Shown one piece after another: positions 1-9,700 of a stretch of 64,000 nucleotides of DNA (positions within the stretch are counted from its first letter, which is position 1; the number at the start of each line of letters is the position of its first letter). This stretch comes from Ferrovibrio sp964218355. GTDB taxonomy: Bacteria > Pseudomonadota > Alphaproteobacteria > Ferrovibrionales > Ferrovibrionaceae. The notes below the pieces were generated by a model. The model was not told the DNA's origin. It saw only the letters and a program-made list of their open reading frames with translations, and made no database searches. Where the stretch lies: positions 91,694 through 155,693 of the forward strand of contig NZ_CAXPMC010000007.1 in NCBI RefSeq assembly GCF_964218355.1, read 5' to 3'. Position numbers and translations under genes: made by a program.

Positions 1-116
1 CGCTGGGCATGGTGTTCAGCACGGCTGCGGAATACCAGACGGCCAAGGGCTTCGGTGCCGTGGAGCTGGGGCTGCAGACGCTGGGCAAACTGGACCGTTT
101 CGTCGCATCCCGCTGA
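1..116 (+). CDS. C-terminal fragment of an unidentified protein (cut by window edge)
   Basis: An open frame enters from the left edge (first full codon at 3) and ends at the TGA at 114-116, giving 37 residues that end in LGKLDRFVASR. The composition (GC-rich third positions, mixed helix-forming residues) looks like genuine coding sequence. I do not recognise the family from so short a tail and assign no function. It is followed by about 156 bp before the mdh start, so it is probably a separate transcription unit or an upstream gene of the mdh operon. Confidence 0.5.
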   Translation, partial: LGMVFSTAAEYQTAKGFGAVELGLQTLGKLDRFVASR

Positions 117-272
117 GACCCCCACCCTTGACGGCAATCTTCTTTGCCGGAAACTTGGCCGCTTTCGGCCTTCGGAGGGTCCCCGGAGCCTTGCCCGCCC
201 GGGCGATTCCCGGTACCCCTTGGGCCGACCGTTTCCACCCCTGACTATCAGCCATTTCCGGAGGTTTTTCCC

Positions 273-1241
273 ATGGCGCGCAACAAAATCGCCCTGATCG
301 GCGGCGGCAATATCGGTGGCACCCTGGCCCTGCTGGCCGGCCTGAAGGAACTCGGCGACATCACCATCTTCGACGTGGTCGAAGGCCTGCCGCAGGGCAA
401 GGCGCTCGACATGGCGCAGGCCGGCGCCGTCGAGGGCTTCGATGCCAAGCTGCGCGGCACCCAGGATTACAAGGACATCGCCGGTTCGGATGTCATCATC
501 GTCACCGCCGGTGTCGCCCGCAAGCCGGGCATGAGCCGCGACGACCTGCTGGGCATCAACATCAAGGTGATGCAGGCGGTCGGCGCCGGCATCAAGGCCC
601 ATGCGCCGAACGCCTTCGTCATCTGCATCACCAACCCGCTCGATGCCATGGTCTGGGTGCTGCGCGAAGTCTGCGGCCTGCCGCATAACAAGGTGATCGG
701 CATGGCCGGCGTGCTCGACAGTGCCCGCTTCCGCCATTTCCTGGCCGAGGAATTCAACGTCTCGGTCAACGACGTGAACGCTTTCGTGCTGGGCGGCCAC
801 GGCGACACCATGGTGCCGCTGATCCGCTATTCCACCGTGGCCGGCATCCCGGTGCCCGACCTGATCAAGATGGGCTGGTCGACCCAGGAGAAGATCGACA
901 AGATCGTGCAGCGCACCCGCGACGGCGGCGCCGAGATCGTTGGTCTGCTGAAGACCGGTTCGGCCTTCTACGCGCCCGCGTCGTCGGCCATCGAGATGGC
1001 CGAGAGCTACCTGAAGGACAAGCGCCGCGTGCTGCCCTGCGCCGCCTGGCTCGATGGTGGCAAGTATGGGCAGTCCGGCATGTATGTCGGCGTGCCGGTG
1101 GTGATCGGCGCCAACGGCGTCGAGAAGATCGTCGAGATCGAGCTGAATGCCGAAGAGAAGAAGATGTTCGAGCATTCGGCCAATGCCGTGAAGGGCCTGG
1201 TCGACGCCTGCAAGCAGATCGATCCGAGCCTGGGCAAGTAA
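273..1241 (+). CDS. mdh: Malate dehydrogenase (NAD-dependent)
   Basis: Interconverts malate and oxaloacetate in the cytoplasmic TCA cycle. The 322-residue protein is the usual length for the LDH-like bacterial type. The N-terminal Rossmann loop GGGNIG lies at residues 10-15. The catalytic His is in the GGHGDTMVPL motif, and the substrate-loop Arg region (VARKPGMSRDDLL) is intact. The frame is open further upstream, but ATG 273 is preceded by a GGAGG ribosome site at 260-264 and gives the canonical N-terminus. In many alphaproteobacteria mdh precedes sucCD; here it is followed by a lysoplasmalogenase-like gene instead. The product also links to the ethylmalonyl-CoA pathway near 43-48 kb, which yields malate and succinyl-CoA. 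Confidence 0.97.
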   Translation: MARNKIALIGGGNIGGTLALLAGLKELGDITIFDVVEGLPQGKALDMAQAGAVEGFDAKLRGTQDYKDIAGSDVIIVTAGVARKPGMSRDDLLGINIKVMQAVGAGIKAHAPNAFVICITNPLDAMVWVLREVCGLPHNKVIGMAGVLDSARFRHFLAEEFNVSVNDVNAFVLGGHGDTMVPLIRYSTVAGIPVPDLIKMGWSTQEKIDKIVQRTRDGGAEIVGLLKTGSAFYAPASSAIEMAESYLKDKRRVLPCAAWLDGGKYGQSGMYVGVPVVIGANGVEKIVEIELNAEEKKMFEHSANAVKGLVDACKQIDPSLGK

Positions 1242-1271
1242 GGCGCCCGGCAGGGAGGCCGTATCTCTGCC

Positions 1272-1961
1272 ATGAACGATGCGGCGCGCCGGAATCCCTC
1301 CGGCGCGCCGCTGTCGTTTCTGCTGCCCGTCAGTGCCGCGCTCGTGCTGGCGGCGGTCTATCTCGCGCAGCCCTGGCTGCTGCTGCCGGTCTGGCTGGCG
1401 GCGGCAGTGAAGGGGGCGGTCTGCCCGCTGCTGGCGCTGGCGCTGTGGCGGTCCCGCGATGGCGATGCCGATGCGCGGCGCCTGGGGCTGGCGCTGCTGC
1501 TGTCGGCCGCCGGCGATGTGTTTCTCGCAGTCGATCCCGCCGGCCTGTTCGTGGCCGGGCTGGGCAGCTTCCTGCTGGCGCATCTGATCTATCTCTGGCA
1601 GTTCCTGCGCCACCGGCCGCGGCCCCTTGCGCTGCCCGGTCCGCGGCTGCTGGCAATGGCGGCGATTGTCGTGGCGGTGGCCGGGATGCTGGCGGTGCTG
1701 CTGCCCGGCCTCGGCGCCCTGGCCGGGCCGGTCGTTGCCTATATCGGGGCGATCACCGCGATGGCGCTGGCGGCCGCGCTGCTGCCCGGCCGCGGCCTCG
1801 TCCTTTCGGGAGCCGTGCTGTTCATGCTGTCGGACTCCCTGATTGCCCTGAACAAGTTCGTCGCCCCGGTGCCGGCGGCCGGCGCCGCGATCTGGATCAG
1901 CTATGTGGCGGCCCAGCTGCTGATCGTTCTGGGCTGGCGCGGAGAGCGCCGAATCGCCTAG
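1272..1961 (+). CDS. YhhN/TMEM86-family membrane protein (lysoplasmalogenase-like)
   Basis: A 229-residue polytopic protein with roughly seven to eight hydrophobic helices. It carries the family's acidic patches: AAGDVFLA near residue 80, the following GLGSFLLAHLIY helix, and MLSDSLIALNKF near residue 185. Characterised members of YhhN/TMEM86 hydrolyse the vinyl-ether bond of lysoplasmalogens; whether this bacterium has such lipids cannot be seen. It starts 30 bp after mdh with a GGGAGG site at 1253-1258, so it may be co-transcribed with mdh. The functional assignment is by family only. Confidence 0.8.
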   Translation: MNDAARRNPSGAPLSFLLPVSAALVLAAVYLAQPWLLLPVWLAAAVKGAVCPLLALALWRSRDGDADARRLGLALLLSAAGDVFLAVDPAGLFVAGLGSFLLAHLIYLWQFLRHRPRPLALPGPRLLAMAAIVVAVAGMLAVLLPGLGALAGPVVAYIGAITAMALAAALLPGRGLVLSGAVLFMLSDSLIALNKFVAPVPAAGAAIWISYVAAQLLIVLGWRGERRIA

Positions 1962-1997
1962 GCTCGCAGCAGTGATGACAATCCGGAGCCGACGGCC

Positions 1998-2192
1998 ATG
2001 CGCCTGCTGATCGCGATCTTCCTGCCCTTCCTGCTGTTCTTCACCATCGGCCGGCCGATTGCCGGCATCATCTGCCTGATCCTGCAGATCACCCTGATCG
2101 GCTGGATTCCGGCAGCCCTTTGGGCGGTCTACGCGCTCAGCCAGTACAGCACAGCGAAGCAGATCGAGGCGGCGACCGGGCGGCAGGGCTAG
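1998..2192 (+). CDS. YqaE/Pmp3-family small membrane protein
   Basis: A 64-residue protein made of two hydrophobic helices joined by a short turn (IAGIICLILQITLIGWIPAALWAVYAL), which is the Pmp3/YqaE (UPF0057) pattern. Family members are small stress-associated inner-membrane proteins thought to affect membrane potential or ion balance; the exact role is unknown. It has its own start 36 bp after the YhhN-type gene. Its last codons and stop are part of a 14-bp tandem duplication (2179-2206). Confidence 0.8.
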   Translation: MRLLIAIFLPFLLFFTIGRPIAGIICLILQITLIGWIPAALWAVYALSQYSTAKQIEAATGRQG

Positions 2193-2206
2193 GGCGGCAG
2201 GGCTAG
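2179..2206. repeat. 14-bp tandem duplication across a stop codon
   Basis: The unit GGCGGCAGGGCTAG occurs twice head to tail (2179-2192 and 2193-2206). The first copy contains the last residues and TAG stop of the YqaE-like gene. It looks like a recent slippage or duplication event and has no obvious function. Confidence 0.85.
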
Positions 2207-2322
2207 CTGCCGGTCCCCCTGTCCCGTTTGCCGTGAGAATTCTTCCGGTCCGCACCACTGGGCTGTTGCCCGCCAGAACAGTTCCCGTATAAATAGTCGT
2301 GGGGACATATTGGGGGGGTGCC

Positions 2323-3024
2323 ATGGTGCGCAGAATTGTTGTTGCCATTGGCCTTATGCTGGCGCTTGCGGCCTGCAACACCAGAACACACCAGCTGACA
2401 ACCACGCTCAACAGAACCGACGGCGAGCAGCCTAAAATCATCCTGATGCCTCTGGACGTCGAGCTGTCGCTGCTGTCGGCCGGCGGCCTGCCGGAACCCC
2501 GGGCGGACTGGACCGAGACGGCGAACAAGCTGCTGCTGGAGGCGATCCGCACCGAGAACCAGTCGCGGAATGTGCGGCTGGCGATTTTTGACGACAATGA
2601 TGCTGGTGTGGAGAAGGATCTCTCCAACCAGCTGATCAAGCTGCACGGGGCAGTCGGCAGGTCAATCCTGTTGCACCAGTATACGCCGGAAAACGGGCTG
2701 CCGACCAAGGCGGACCGGTTCGAGTGGAGTCTCGGACCCGAGGCGCGGGCGCTGAAAGAGAGCCACAAGGCGGATTACGCGCTATTCGTCTGGATGCGTG
2801 ACAGCTACACCAGCGGCGGCCGTGCGGTGATGATGTTCCTGGCCGCGGCAGCCTTCGGCGTGGCGCTGCCGGGCGGCCAGCAGGTCGGCTTCGCCTCGCT
2901 GGTCGATCTCGAGACCGGCAACGTCGTCTGGTTCAACCTGCTGGCGCGGGGCAACGGCGACCTCCGCAACGCTGAAGGTGCGCAGAATACCGCGCAGGCC
3001 CTGCTGTCGCAGCTGCCGCAATGA
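2323..3024 (+). CDS. Predicted lipoprotein, first gene of an M48-protease trio
   Basis: A 233-residue protein with a lipoprotein signal: MVRRIVVAIG, a hydrophobic run, then LAAC with the lipidated Cys at about residue 19. The start at 2323 is chosen because it gives a proper signal peptide and follows a G-rich ribosome site at 2312-2319; an upstream in-frame ATG at 2299 would lack both. The C-terminal half contains a hydrophobic, glycine-rich stretch (VMMFLAAAAFGVALPGG) and ends NTAQALLSQLPQ. Its stop overlaps the next start by 4 bp (ATGA), implying translational coupling with the M48 protease. I do not recognise a characterised family; an envelope partner or substrate adaptor of the protease is an inference from linkage. 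Confidence 0.75.
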   Translation: MVRRIVVAIGLMLALAACNTRTHQLTTTLNRTDGEQPKIILMPLDVELSLLSAGGLPEPRADWTETANKLLLEAIRTENQSRNVRLAIFDDNDAGVEKDLSNQLIKLHGAVGRSILLHQYTPENGLPTKADRFEWSLGPEARALKESHKADYALFVWMRDSYTSGGRAVMMFLAAAAFGVALPGGQQVGFASLVDLETGNVVWFNLLARGNGDLRNAEGAQNTAQALLSQLPQ

Positions 3025-4193
3025 TCGCACCGCACCGCCGCAGTGTTCTCGGCGGGCTCTGCTCCTGCGGGCTGCTGGGCCTCGGCGGCTGCGTCACCAA
3101 CATGGCGAATGAAGCGCCGATGACGGCGGGCTACCGGCCGCAGTCGGATACCGACGAAGGGGGATTGTGGTACATCGTCGACCGGGTCGAACGTAATGTC
3201 GAGCGGTCGCGCTATCGCGTCCGCGACCCTGACTGGAATACCTATCTGACGGATATCGTCCGGCGGCTCAGCCCCGACCTGCATGCGGATATGCGCGTGT
3301 ATCTGCTGCGGGCGCCGTATTTCAATGCCTCGATGGCTCCCAACGGCATGATGCAGGTGAATAGCGGGCTGCTGCTGAGGGCGAAGGACGAGGCGCAGCT
3401 CGCCGCCGTCATCGGGCATGAGATCGGACATTACACCCAGAAGCATGGACTGGCGCGGATGCGGGATGCCAAGGCGCGCGCAGATGTCGGCATCTTTCTC
3501 AGCATGGGTCTGGCGCTGGCCGGGGTGGGGGCGGCCGGCGATCTTGCCAACCTGCTGTTGATCGCCGGGCAGTATTCCTACAGCCGCGAGCATGAGCGCG
3601 AAGCCGACGAAATCGGTCTGCAGCGGATGGCTGCGGCCGGTTACCGGCCGATGGCGGCCTCCGAGGTCTGGCAGCAGCTGATCGAGGAGGATGAGGCCGA
3701 TCCCAACCGCCAATCGCCCAGCGTGCTGTTTGCCACTCATCCGGCGCAGCAGGAACGGATGGAGACGCTGAAGGGTAGGGCACAGCAGATAAGCGGCGGC
3801 GACAGGCATGCGGACCGCTACCGGACGCATATCAGCAAGATCAGGGCCCTGCTGCTGGAAGACGAACTTCGCCTGCGCCAGTACGACCGCTCGCTGGTGC
3901 TGCTGCGCCGCCTGCAGGCCGAGACGCCGGAGGATGGCGAGTTGATCTATTTCGAGGGTGAAGTCTACCGTCTTCGGGACGGCGACGGCGACCGCAGGCT
4001 TGCCCGTGAGACCTACGAAAAGGCGCTTGCCGCTGGCGGCTGTCCGCCCGAGGCCTGGCGCGCCCTGGGGCAGATTCAGCGCAAGGACAGCCAGCACGAT
4101 GCCGCCCGTGGGTCTTTCCGCCGGTATCTGGAGCTGAAACCGGAAGCCGACGACCGCATGATCATCAAGAGCTACTTGGAAAGAAGCGTGTGA
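3021..4193 (+). CDS. M48-family zinc metalloprotease, lipoprotein with TPR-like C-terminus
   Basis: A 390-residue predicted periplasmic, membrane-anchored metalloprotease. The N-terminus has a twin-Arg-containing leader and a lipobox (LGLGGC, Cys near residue 24). The zinc motif HEIGH is at 133-137 and the third ligand is Glu194 in the EADEIG motif, so the active site is complete. A C-terminal region (about 290-390) of helical repeats resembles the TPR arrangement of BepA/YfgC, which handles misassembled outer-membrane proteins. The gene is coupled to lipoprotein genes on both sides by 4-bp and 1-bp overlaps. A role in envelope quality control is inferred from family and context. Confidence 0.88.
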   Translation: MIAPHRRSVLGGLCSCGLLGLGGCVTNMANEAPMTAGYRPQSDTDEGGLWYIVDRVERNVERSRYRVRDPDWNTYLTDIVRRLSPDLHADMRVYLLRAPYFNASMAPNGMMQVNSGLLLRAKDEAQLAAVIGHEIGHYTQKHGLARMRDAKARADVGIFLSMGLALAGVGAAGDLANLLLIAGQYSYSREHEREADEIGLQRMAAAGYRPMAASEVWQQLIEEDEADPNRQSPSVLFATHPAQQERMETLKGRAQQISGGDRHADRYRTHISKIRALLLEDELRLRQYDRSLVLLRRLQAETPEDGELIYFEGEVYRLRDGDGDRRLARETYEKALAAGGCPPEAWRALGQIQRKDSQHDAARGSFRRYLELKPEADDRMIIKSYLERSV

Positions 4194-4792
4194 TGCAGAC
4201 CAGAAAGATATTTCGCCTGATTGCGGTGACCCTGCTGCTTGGGGTGGCTGCCGCCTGTGCGCCATACAGCCTCGTGCCGCCGGCGAAAACGGAAGTGGCC
4301 GGTTTCACGGTGGAGAATGACATCGCCTGGAACAAGATTAACCAGCTGCGCCTCGAAAGCAGTGCTCCGGTCGGCTACTGGACGGCAGACGGCCCGGCGC
4401 TGAACGGCATCCTTTTCATTGGTGGGGTCAGGAGTGGGGAGCCGATCCTGAAATTGTCCGGCACCGAAAAGGATGCGACCTTCGTGTTTCGCGACAGCAT
4501 GACCCCGGTAGAGGTTGTCGAGCTGTGGGAAGCGACACTGGCGAAGCTCTACAGCACTTCGCTGGCCGATGCGAAGAACATTCAGCCCGGCCGCTTTGCC
4601 GGCCTCGACGGATTCAGCTTCGACCTCGACTATGTCACCAAGGACGAAGTGGATCGCCGGGGGCGCGGCCATGCTGCGGTCAAGGACGGCCGACTGTACC
4701 TGATCTTCTATTCAGGCACGCGGCTTCACCATTATGGCCTGCGCCTGCCGGCGGCGGAGCGAATCGCCCAGACTGCGAAAATCGGCAGCTGA
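4193..4792 (+). CDS. Predicted lipoprotein, third gene of the M48 trio
   Basis: A 199-residue protein beginning MQTRKIFRLIAVTLLLGVAAAC, a clear lipoprotein signal with Cys near residue 22. ATG 4193 overlaps the protease stop by one base; the GTG at 4190 is an alternative start adding one residue. The mature part is a compact mixed alpha/beta domain (FVFRDSMTPVEVVELWEATL, then GRFAGLDGFSFDLDYVTKDEVDRRGRGHAAVKDGRLYLIFYSG). No characterised family is recognised. Tight coupling to the protease suggests a shared envelope function. Confidence 0.75.
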   Translation: MQTRKIFRLIAVTLLLGVAAACAPYSLVPPAKTEVAGFTVENDIAWNKINQLRLESSAPVGYWTADGPALNGILFIGGVRSGEPILKLSGTEKDATFVFRDSMTPVEVVELWEATLAKLYSTSLADAKNIQPGRFAGLDGFSFDLDYVTKDEVDRRGRGHAAVKDGRLYLIFYSGTRLHHYGLRLPAAERIAQTAKIGS

Positions 4793-4795
4793 TCC

Positions 4796-5893
4796 CTATT
4801 CCGCCGCGGCCGGGCTGTCCAGTTCGGCGGTGGCATAGGGCATCGGCGTGATACCCAGCTTTCCGAACAGCGCGCCGTCGCGGTCCTGGCCGGGGTTCTT
4901 CGTGGTCAGCAGCCGGTCGCCGAGAAAGATCGAATTGGCGCCGGCGAGGAAGGCCAGCGCCTGCAGTTCGTCGCTCATCTCCTCGCGGCCGGCCGACAGC
5001 CGCACCACCGATTCCGGCATGACGATGCGGGCCACGGCGATGGTGCGCACGAAGTCGATGCCATCGGGCTTTGCCTGACCGGCAAGCGGCGTGCCTTCCA
5101 CCTGCACCAGCATGTTGACCGGAACGCTTTCCGGATGTGCCGGCAGGGTGGCCAGGCTGTGCAGCAGGCCGATGCGGTCATCGCTGCTTTCGCCGAGGCC
5201 GACGATACCGCCGCAGCAGACCTTCATCCCCGCCGCCCGCACATGGGCGAGCGTGTCCAGCCGGTCCTGGTAGGTGCGGGTGGTGATGATGGCGCCGTAA
5301 TGTTCGGGCGAGGTGTCGAGGTTGTGGTTGTAGTAATCGAGGCCGGCAGCCCGCAAACGTTGCGCCTGATCGGGGGTCAGCATGCCCAGCGTGGCGCAGG
5401 TTTCCATGCCCAGCGCCTTCACTTCGGCAATCATGCGGCCGACCTTCTCGATATCGCGGTCCTTGGGGTTGCGCCAGGCGGCGCCCATGCAGAAGCGGCT
5501 GGCCCCGTCTTTCTTGGCGGCGCGGGCGGCCTGCAGGGTTGCCTCGAGATCCATCAGCTTGCCGGCTTCGACCCCGGTCTCGAAGGCGGCGCTCTGCGGG
5601 CAGTAGGCGCAGTCTTCCGGGCAGCCCCCCGTCTTGATGCTGAGCAGGCTGCTCATCTGCACCGCGTTGGCATCGAAATGCCGCCGGTGCACCTGCTGGG
5701 CGAGGAAGATCAGGTCGGAAAACGGCAGGGCGAACAGGGCCGCAATTTCTGCCCGCGTCCAGTTGTGCCGGGGCTGGCCGCTGCTGCATTGCCGCGCCAG
5801 GGCGGTGACATCGACAGGCATGGCATCGACAGGCGGGGCGCTGGCGGGCCGGGGCTGGCTGGCGGCTGGCTGGCTGGCGGCGGGCTGGGGCAT
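4796..5893 (-). CDS. bioB: Biotin synthase
   Basis: Radical-SAM enzyme that inserts sulfur into dethiobiotin in the last step of biotin synthesis. The radical-SAM cluster motif CxxxCxxC is at Cys91, Cys95 and Cys98 (GGCPEDCAYCPQS), and the rest matches BioB through the YNHNLDTSPE region and the C-terminal FLGDRLLTTKNP segment. Start 5893 is chosen because AGGGAG lies 8 bases upstream of it; an in-frame ATG at 5932 lacks a site. The 365-residue product has an unusual low-complexity N-terminal extension (repeats of QPAAS and related, residues 2-20) before the conserved domain. No other bio genes are adjacent. It is divergent from the response regulator at 6018. Confidence 0.97.
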   Translation of the reverse strand: MPQPAASQPAASQPRPASAPPVDAMPVDVTALARQCSSGQPRHNWTRAEIAALFALPFSDLIFLAQQVHRRHFDANAVQMSSLLSIKTGGCPEDCAYCPQSAAFETGVEAGKLMDLEATLQAARAAKKDGASRFCMGAAWRNPKDRDIEKVGRMIAEVKALGMETCATLGMLTPDQAQRLRAAGLDYYNHNLDTSPEHYGAIITTRTYQDRLDTLAHVRAAGMKVCCGGIVGLGESSDDRIGLLHSLATLPAHPESVPVNMLVQVEGTPLAGQAKPDGIDFVRTIAVARIVMPESVVRLSAGREEMSDELQALAFLAGANSIFLGDRLLTTKNPGQDRDGALFGKLGITPMPYATAELDSPAAAE

Positions 5894-6017
5894 GGCGGAT
5901 CTCCCTGTCGGACCGGACGGCAGCGCCTGCACTAGCCCGCCAGCCCCCTGCTGTCCAGTGCCGGCCGGATCGGGTCTTCGCCTTGCTGCCCGGCGGAGGC
6001 TGGTCTACCCTGACGGC

Positions 6018-6698
6018 ATGACGGGGACGGGCAAGGCCGGCGCAGAAGCGGCGCTCACAATCATCATCGCAGACGACCATCCGCTGGTGCGCGAGGCATT
6101 GAGCCAGGCGCTGCGCCAGGCGCTGGCCGGGGTATCGGTGATCGGCACCGGCGACCTTGCCGGGGCGCGGGCCGCGCTGGATGGCCAGGACAATGTCGAT
6201 CTGCTGATCCTCGATCTCGACATGCCGGGTATGGACGGTTTTGCCGGCCTGGCCGCGGTGCGGGCCAGCCATCCCGCCGTGCCGGTGGCGATGGTGTCGT
6301 CGACCCGCGATCCGGCCGTAATGCGGCGGGCCATCGAATTCGGCGCCGCCGCCTTTGTGCCGAAATCGGCGCCGCTGGAAACCATCGCCAGCGCATTGCA
6401 GGCGGTGCTGGATGGCGAGGTCTGGCTGCCCCCCGAGGCCGATGGCGCCGATGGTGCCGGTGCCGCGGATGCGGTGCCGGGCGATTTCGCCCGCCGGGTC
6501 AGCGAGCTGACCCCGCAGCAGTTCCGTGTGCTCACCCTGCTCAGCAAGGGCAAGCTGAACAAGCAGATCGCGCATGAACTCTCGGTCGGCGAGGCCACCG
6601 TGAAGGCGCATGTGACCGCGATCCTGAAAAAGCTCGGCGTCCGCAGCCGCACCCAGGCGGTGATCGCCGCCCGGCATTTCGCCATCGACGGCCCCTGA
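6018..6698 (+). CDS. LuxR/NarL-type response regulator
   Basis: A 226-residue two-component regulator. The receiver domain (about 13-135) has the acidic pair Asp19-Asp20, phospho-acceptor Asp66 in LLILDLDMPG and the conserved Lys in FVPKSAP. The C-terminal GerE/LuxR helix-turn-helix (about 163-217) reads LTPQQFRVLTLLSKGKLNKQ onward, with recognition helix VGEATVKAHVTAIL. It runs tail to tail with the large hybrid kinase at 6714-10565, its likely partner. Similar kinase/regulator pairs (NahK/AgmR- or CbrA-type) control carbon-source use; the target here is unknown. Confidence 0.9.
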   Translation: MTGTGKAGAEAALTIIIADDHPLVREALSQALRQALAGVSVIGTGDLAGARAALDGQDNVDLLILDLDMPGMDGFAGLAAVRASHPAVPVAMVSSTRDPAVMRRAIEFGAAAFVPKSAPLETIASALQAVLDGEVWLPPEADGADGAGAADAVPGDFARRVSELTPQQFRVLTLLSKGKLNKQIAHELSVGEATVKAHVTAILKKLGVRSRTQAVIAARHFAIDGP

Positions 6699-6713
6699 GG
6701 GCGGCGGCCGGCC

Positions 6714-9700
6714 TCAATCCTCGCCGGTCGCCGCCAGCGCACCGTCATCGGCGGCACGCCCCGGCCGGCGCCGCTGGCTGATCAGGGCGCGCAGCGCAGC
6801 CGGCTTCACCGGCTTGTGCAGGATGTCGACCTGCATGGCGGCGGCACGGCGGCGCATGTCCTGGTCGCGGTCGGCGGTGATCAGGATGGCCGGCAGATGC
6901 AGGCCCCAGTCCTGGCGCAGCCGTTCGATCGCTTCCAGGCCGTCGGGCTCGCCGTCATCCAGGTGGAAATCGGCCAGAATGATGTCCGGTGCCCGGCCTG
7001 CAGCCGCCAGTGCCTGGCGGGCATCGGCCAGTGAAGCCACCGCCGCGACGTTGCAGGACCAGCCTTCCAGCAGGGTCACCATGGCCTCGCGCACGCCGGC
7101 CTCGTTGTCGAGGCACAGGATGAAGCTGCCGGCCAGCGAACCGGCGATCGCCGGCTCGGCAATGCCGGCCGGGGCGGGCCGGGCCGGCTCGACGACGGCC
7201 TTCGGCAGGCTGACCGAGAATGCCGAGCCATGCCCGTACACCGATTGCAGGGTGACCGGCGTATCCAGCATGCGGGCGATGCGGTCGACGATGGCAAGGC
7301 CGAGGCCGAGGCCGCGTTCGCTGTCGTCGCCGCTGGCACTGCCGCGGTCGAGGCGGGCGAATTCCTGGAAGATGGTGCTGCGCTTGTCTTCCGGAATGCC
7401 GGGGCCGTTGTCGCAGACATCGACGCGGATGCGGTCGCCGTTGCGGCGGCAGCCGACCACCACGCGCCGGTCGCTGCGGTCGGTTCGCGCATAGCGGATG
7501 GCATTGGCGACCAGGTTCTGCAGTACGCGGCGCAGCAGGGCGGCATCGGTGCTGACGGTGGCCTCGGTATGCACCAGGCGCAGGGTCACGCCGCGTTTCG
7601 CCGCCAGCGGCGCGAAACCGGCGACGATCGAGTCCAGCAGGGGCCCGAGTGCAACCGGGCGGATCTCCGGTTTGACGGCGCCGGCATCCAGCTTCGAGAT
7701 GTCGAGCAGGGCATCCAGCAGCAGTTCGACCGAACCGAGGCCATGGTCGATCTTGGCCACCAGCGGATTGTCCGGCTCGCGTTCGGACAGGGCCGCCGTG
7801 AACAGGCGCGCCGCATGCAGGGGCTGCAGCAGGTCGTGGCTGGCAGCGGCAAGGAAGCGGGTCTTGCCCAGGTTGGCCGCTTCGGCTTCGGCACGGGAAT
7901 GTTCGAGCTCCTGGATGGCGAGCTGCAGTTCTGCCGTGCGCTCGGCCACCCGGCGTTCCAGTCCTTCATAGGCGGCGCGGAGTGCCGCATCGGCGCGCCG
8001 CCGCTCGGTGATGTCCTGGTACAGCAGGAAGAAGCCGAGCACCTTGCCGCGTTCGTCGATATGCGGAATGTACGTGCCGTGCGCCACTTCGATCTTGGCG
8101 TCGTTGGTGGGGAATTCGGTTTCGAAACTCTGCCGGTTGCCGGCCAGTGCGGCATCGATGAAAGGCTTCAGGCGGCTGTAGCGTTCTTCCGACAGCATTT
8201 CCCGCACGCTGCGGCCGTCGATCTGCTGCTGCGTCAGGTTCAGTGCGCGGCGGAACAGCATGTTGGAGAAGCGGTAGCGTTCCTCGTGATCGACATAGGC
8301 GATCAGCACCGGCACGTTGTCGGTGTAGACCCGCATGGCCCGCTCGGAATCGCGCAATGCCTCGGCTGCGCGCACCCGCTCGCTGATATCGGTGCAGGTG
8401 GCGACCTGGCCGCCATCCGGCATCGGGTCGGTGCGGATTTCGATCACCCGGCCATCGGGCTGGCGCTTTTCGTAGATGCGCAGGCCATCGGCATTCGAGC
8501 CCAGCAGTTCGATCAGGTCGGGAGCGGTGTCGCCGGCCAGGGCATCCAGAGGGATGCCGTTTTCGGCGCGCCCCGGCGGCAGGCCCAGCAGGTCGAAGAA
8601 CCGCTCGTTCCAGGCAACCAGGCGGCGGCCGCCGTCGAACACGCCGATCCCCTGGCTGATATGGTCCAGCGTGGTGCGCAGCAGGTCGAGATTGTGGCGG
8701 ATCGCTTCGGAAGCTTCGCCCAGCATCGCGCGGGCCGCTTTCGGACTGAGCGGACTGCGCCCCTGCACCGAAGCCATGACGATGCGTGCCGAGGCGGCGC
8801 CGATGGCACCGCTGAGCAGGTGCTCGGTAAAGGCCACCGCCTCGGCCGCGCTCATCTGCCGGCCGGCAAAGGCGCGCGCGGCGCGGTCAAGGCCGATGAA
8901 GCGGGCAGCCAGGGCCCGGTATTCGTCGATGCGCGGGTCATGGGCCGTATCGGCCGCCGCCGGGACAATGGGGCGGCCGCTGCCGGAAACGAAGATCTCC
9001 GCCTGCTGGATGTCGCGGCGGCGGGCGCGGGCCAGAAGCGAAACCAGAACCAGCAGGGCGGTGTTGGCCAGCAGGCTGGCGACAAAACCCTGCAGGATGG
9101 GGTCGAAACCGCTGACCGGTGGCGGCATCATGCTGGTCAGCGGTGCCCGCATCGCCCCGCCGCCCGCGGCACCTTCGATGGATGGCAGCAGCAGGGAATG
9201 CAGCCAGACGGCAAAGCCCGCCCCCAGGCCGGCGATGACGCCGTGGCGATGGGCCCGCCGCCAGTAGAGGCCGAACAGCAGCGGCGGCGCAAAATTCGCC
9301 ACGGCGCAGAACGAGATCATGCCGATCGAGGCCAGCGGCAGATAACCGGCGATCCAGCTGTGGTAGATATAGGCGGCAATCAGGATCAGAACGACCGCGG
9401 CCCGCCGCACGTTCAGCACGATCTGGCCGACCTCGCCCGAGCCGCCTGCCCGCGAGCGCAGCAGCAGGGGGGTGACCAGTTCGTTCGACACCATGGTCGA
9501 CAATGCCATGCAGGCGACGATCACCATCGATGTCGCCGCCGACAGGCCGCCGATGAAGGCGAAGACCGACAGCGACAGCTGGTCGAACAGCATCGGCACG
9601 GTGATGACGAAGACATCCGGGTTGGAGCCGGTCTGCATGATCAGCAGGCCGGCGGCGGCAATCGGCACCACGAAAAGATTGATCGCCACCAGGTAGCCGG

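Noticed and set aside
5634..6017. N-terminal extension of the response-regulator frame
   Set aside because: It overlaps bioB antisense and adds low-complexity sequence; the receiver domain begins properly with the 6018 start.
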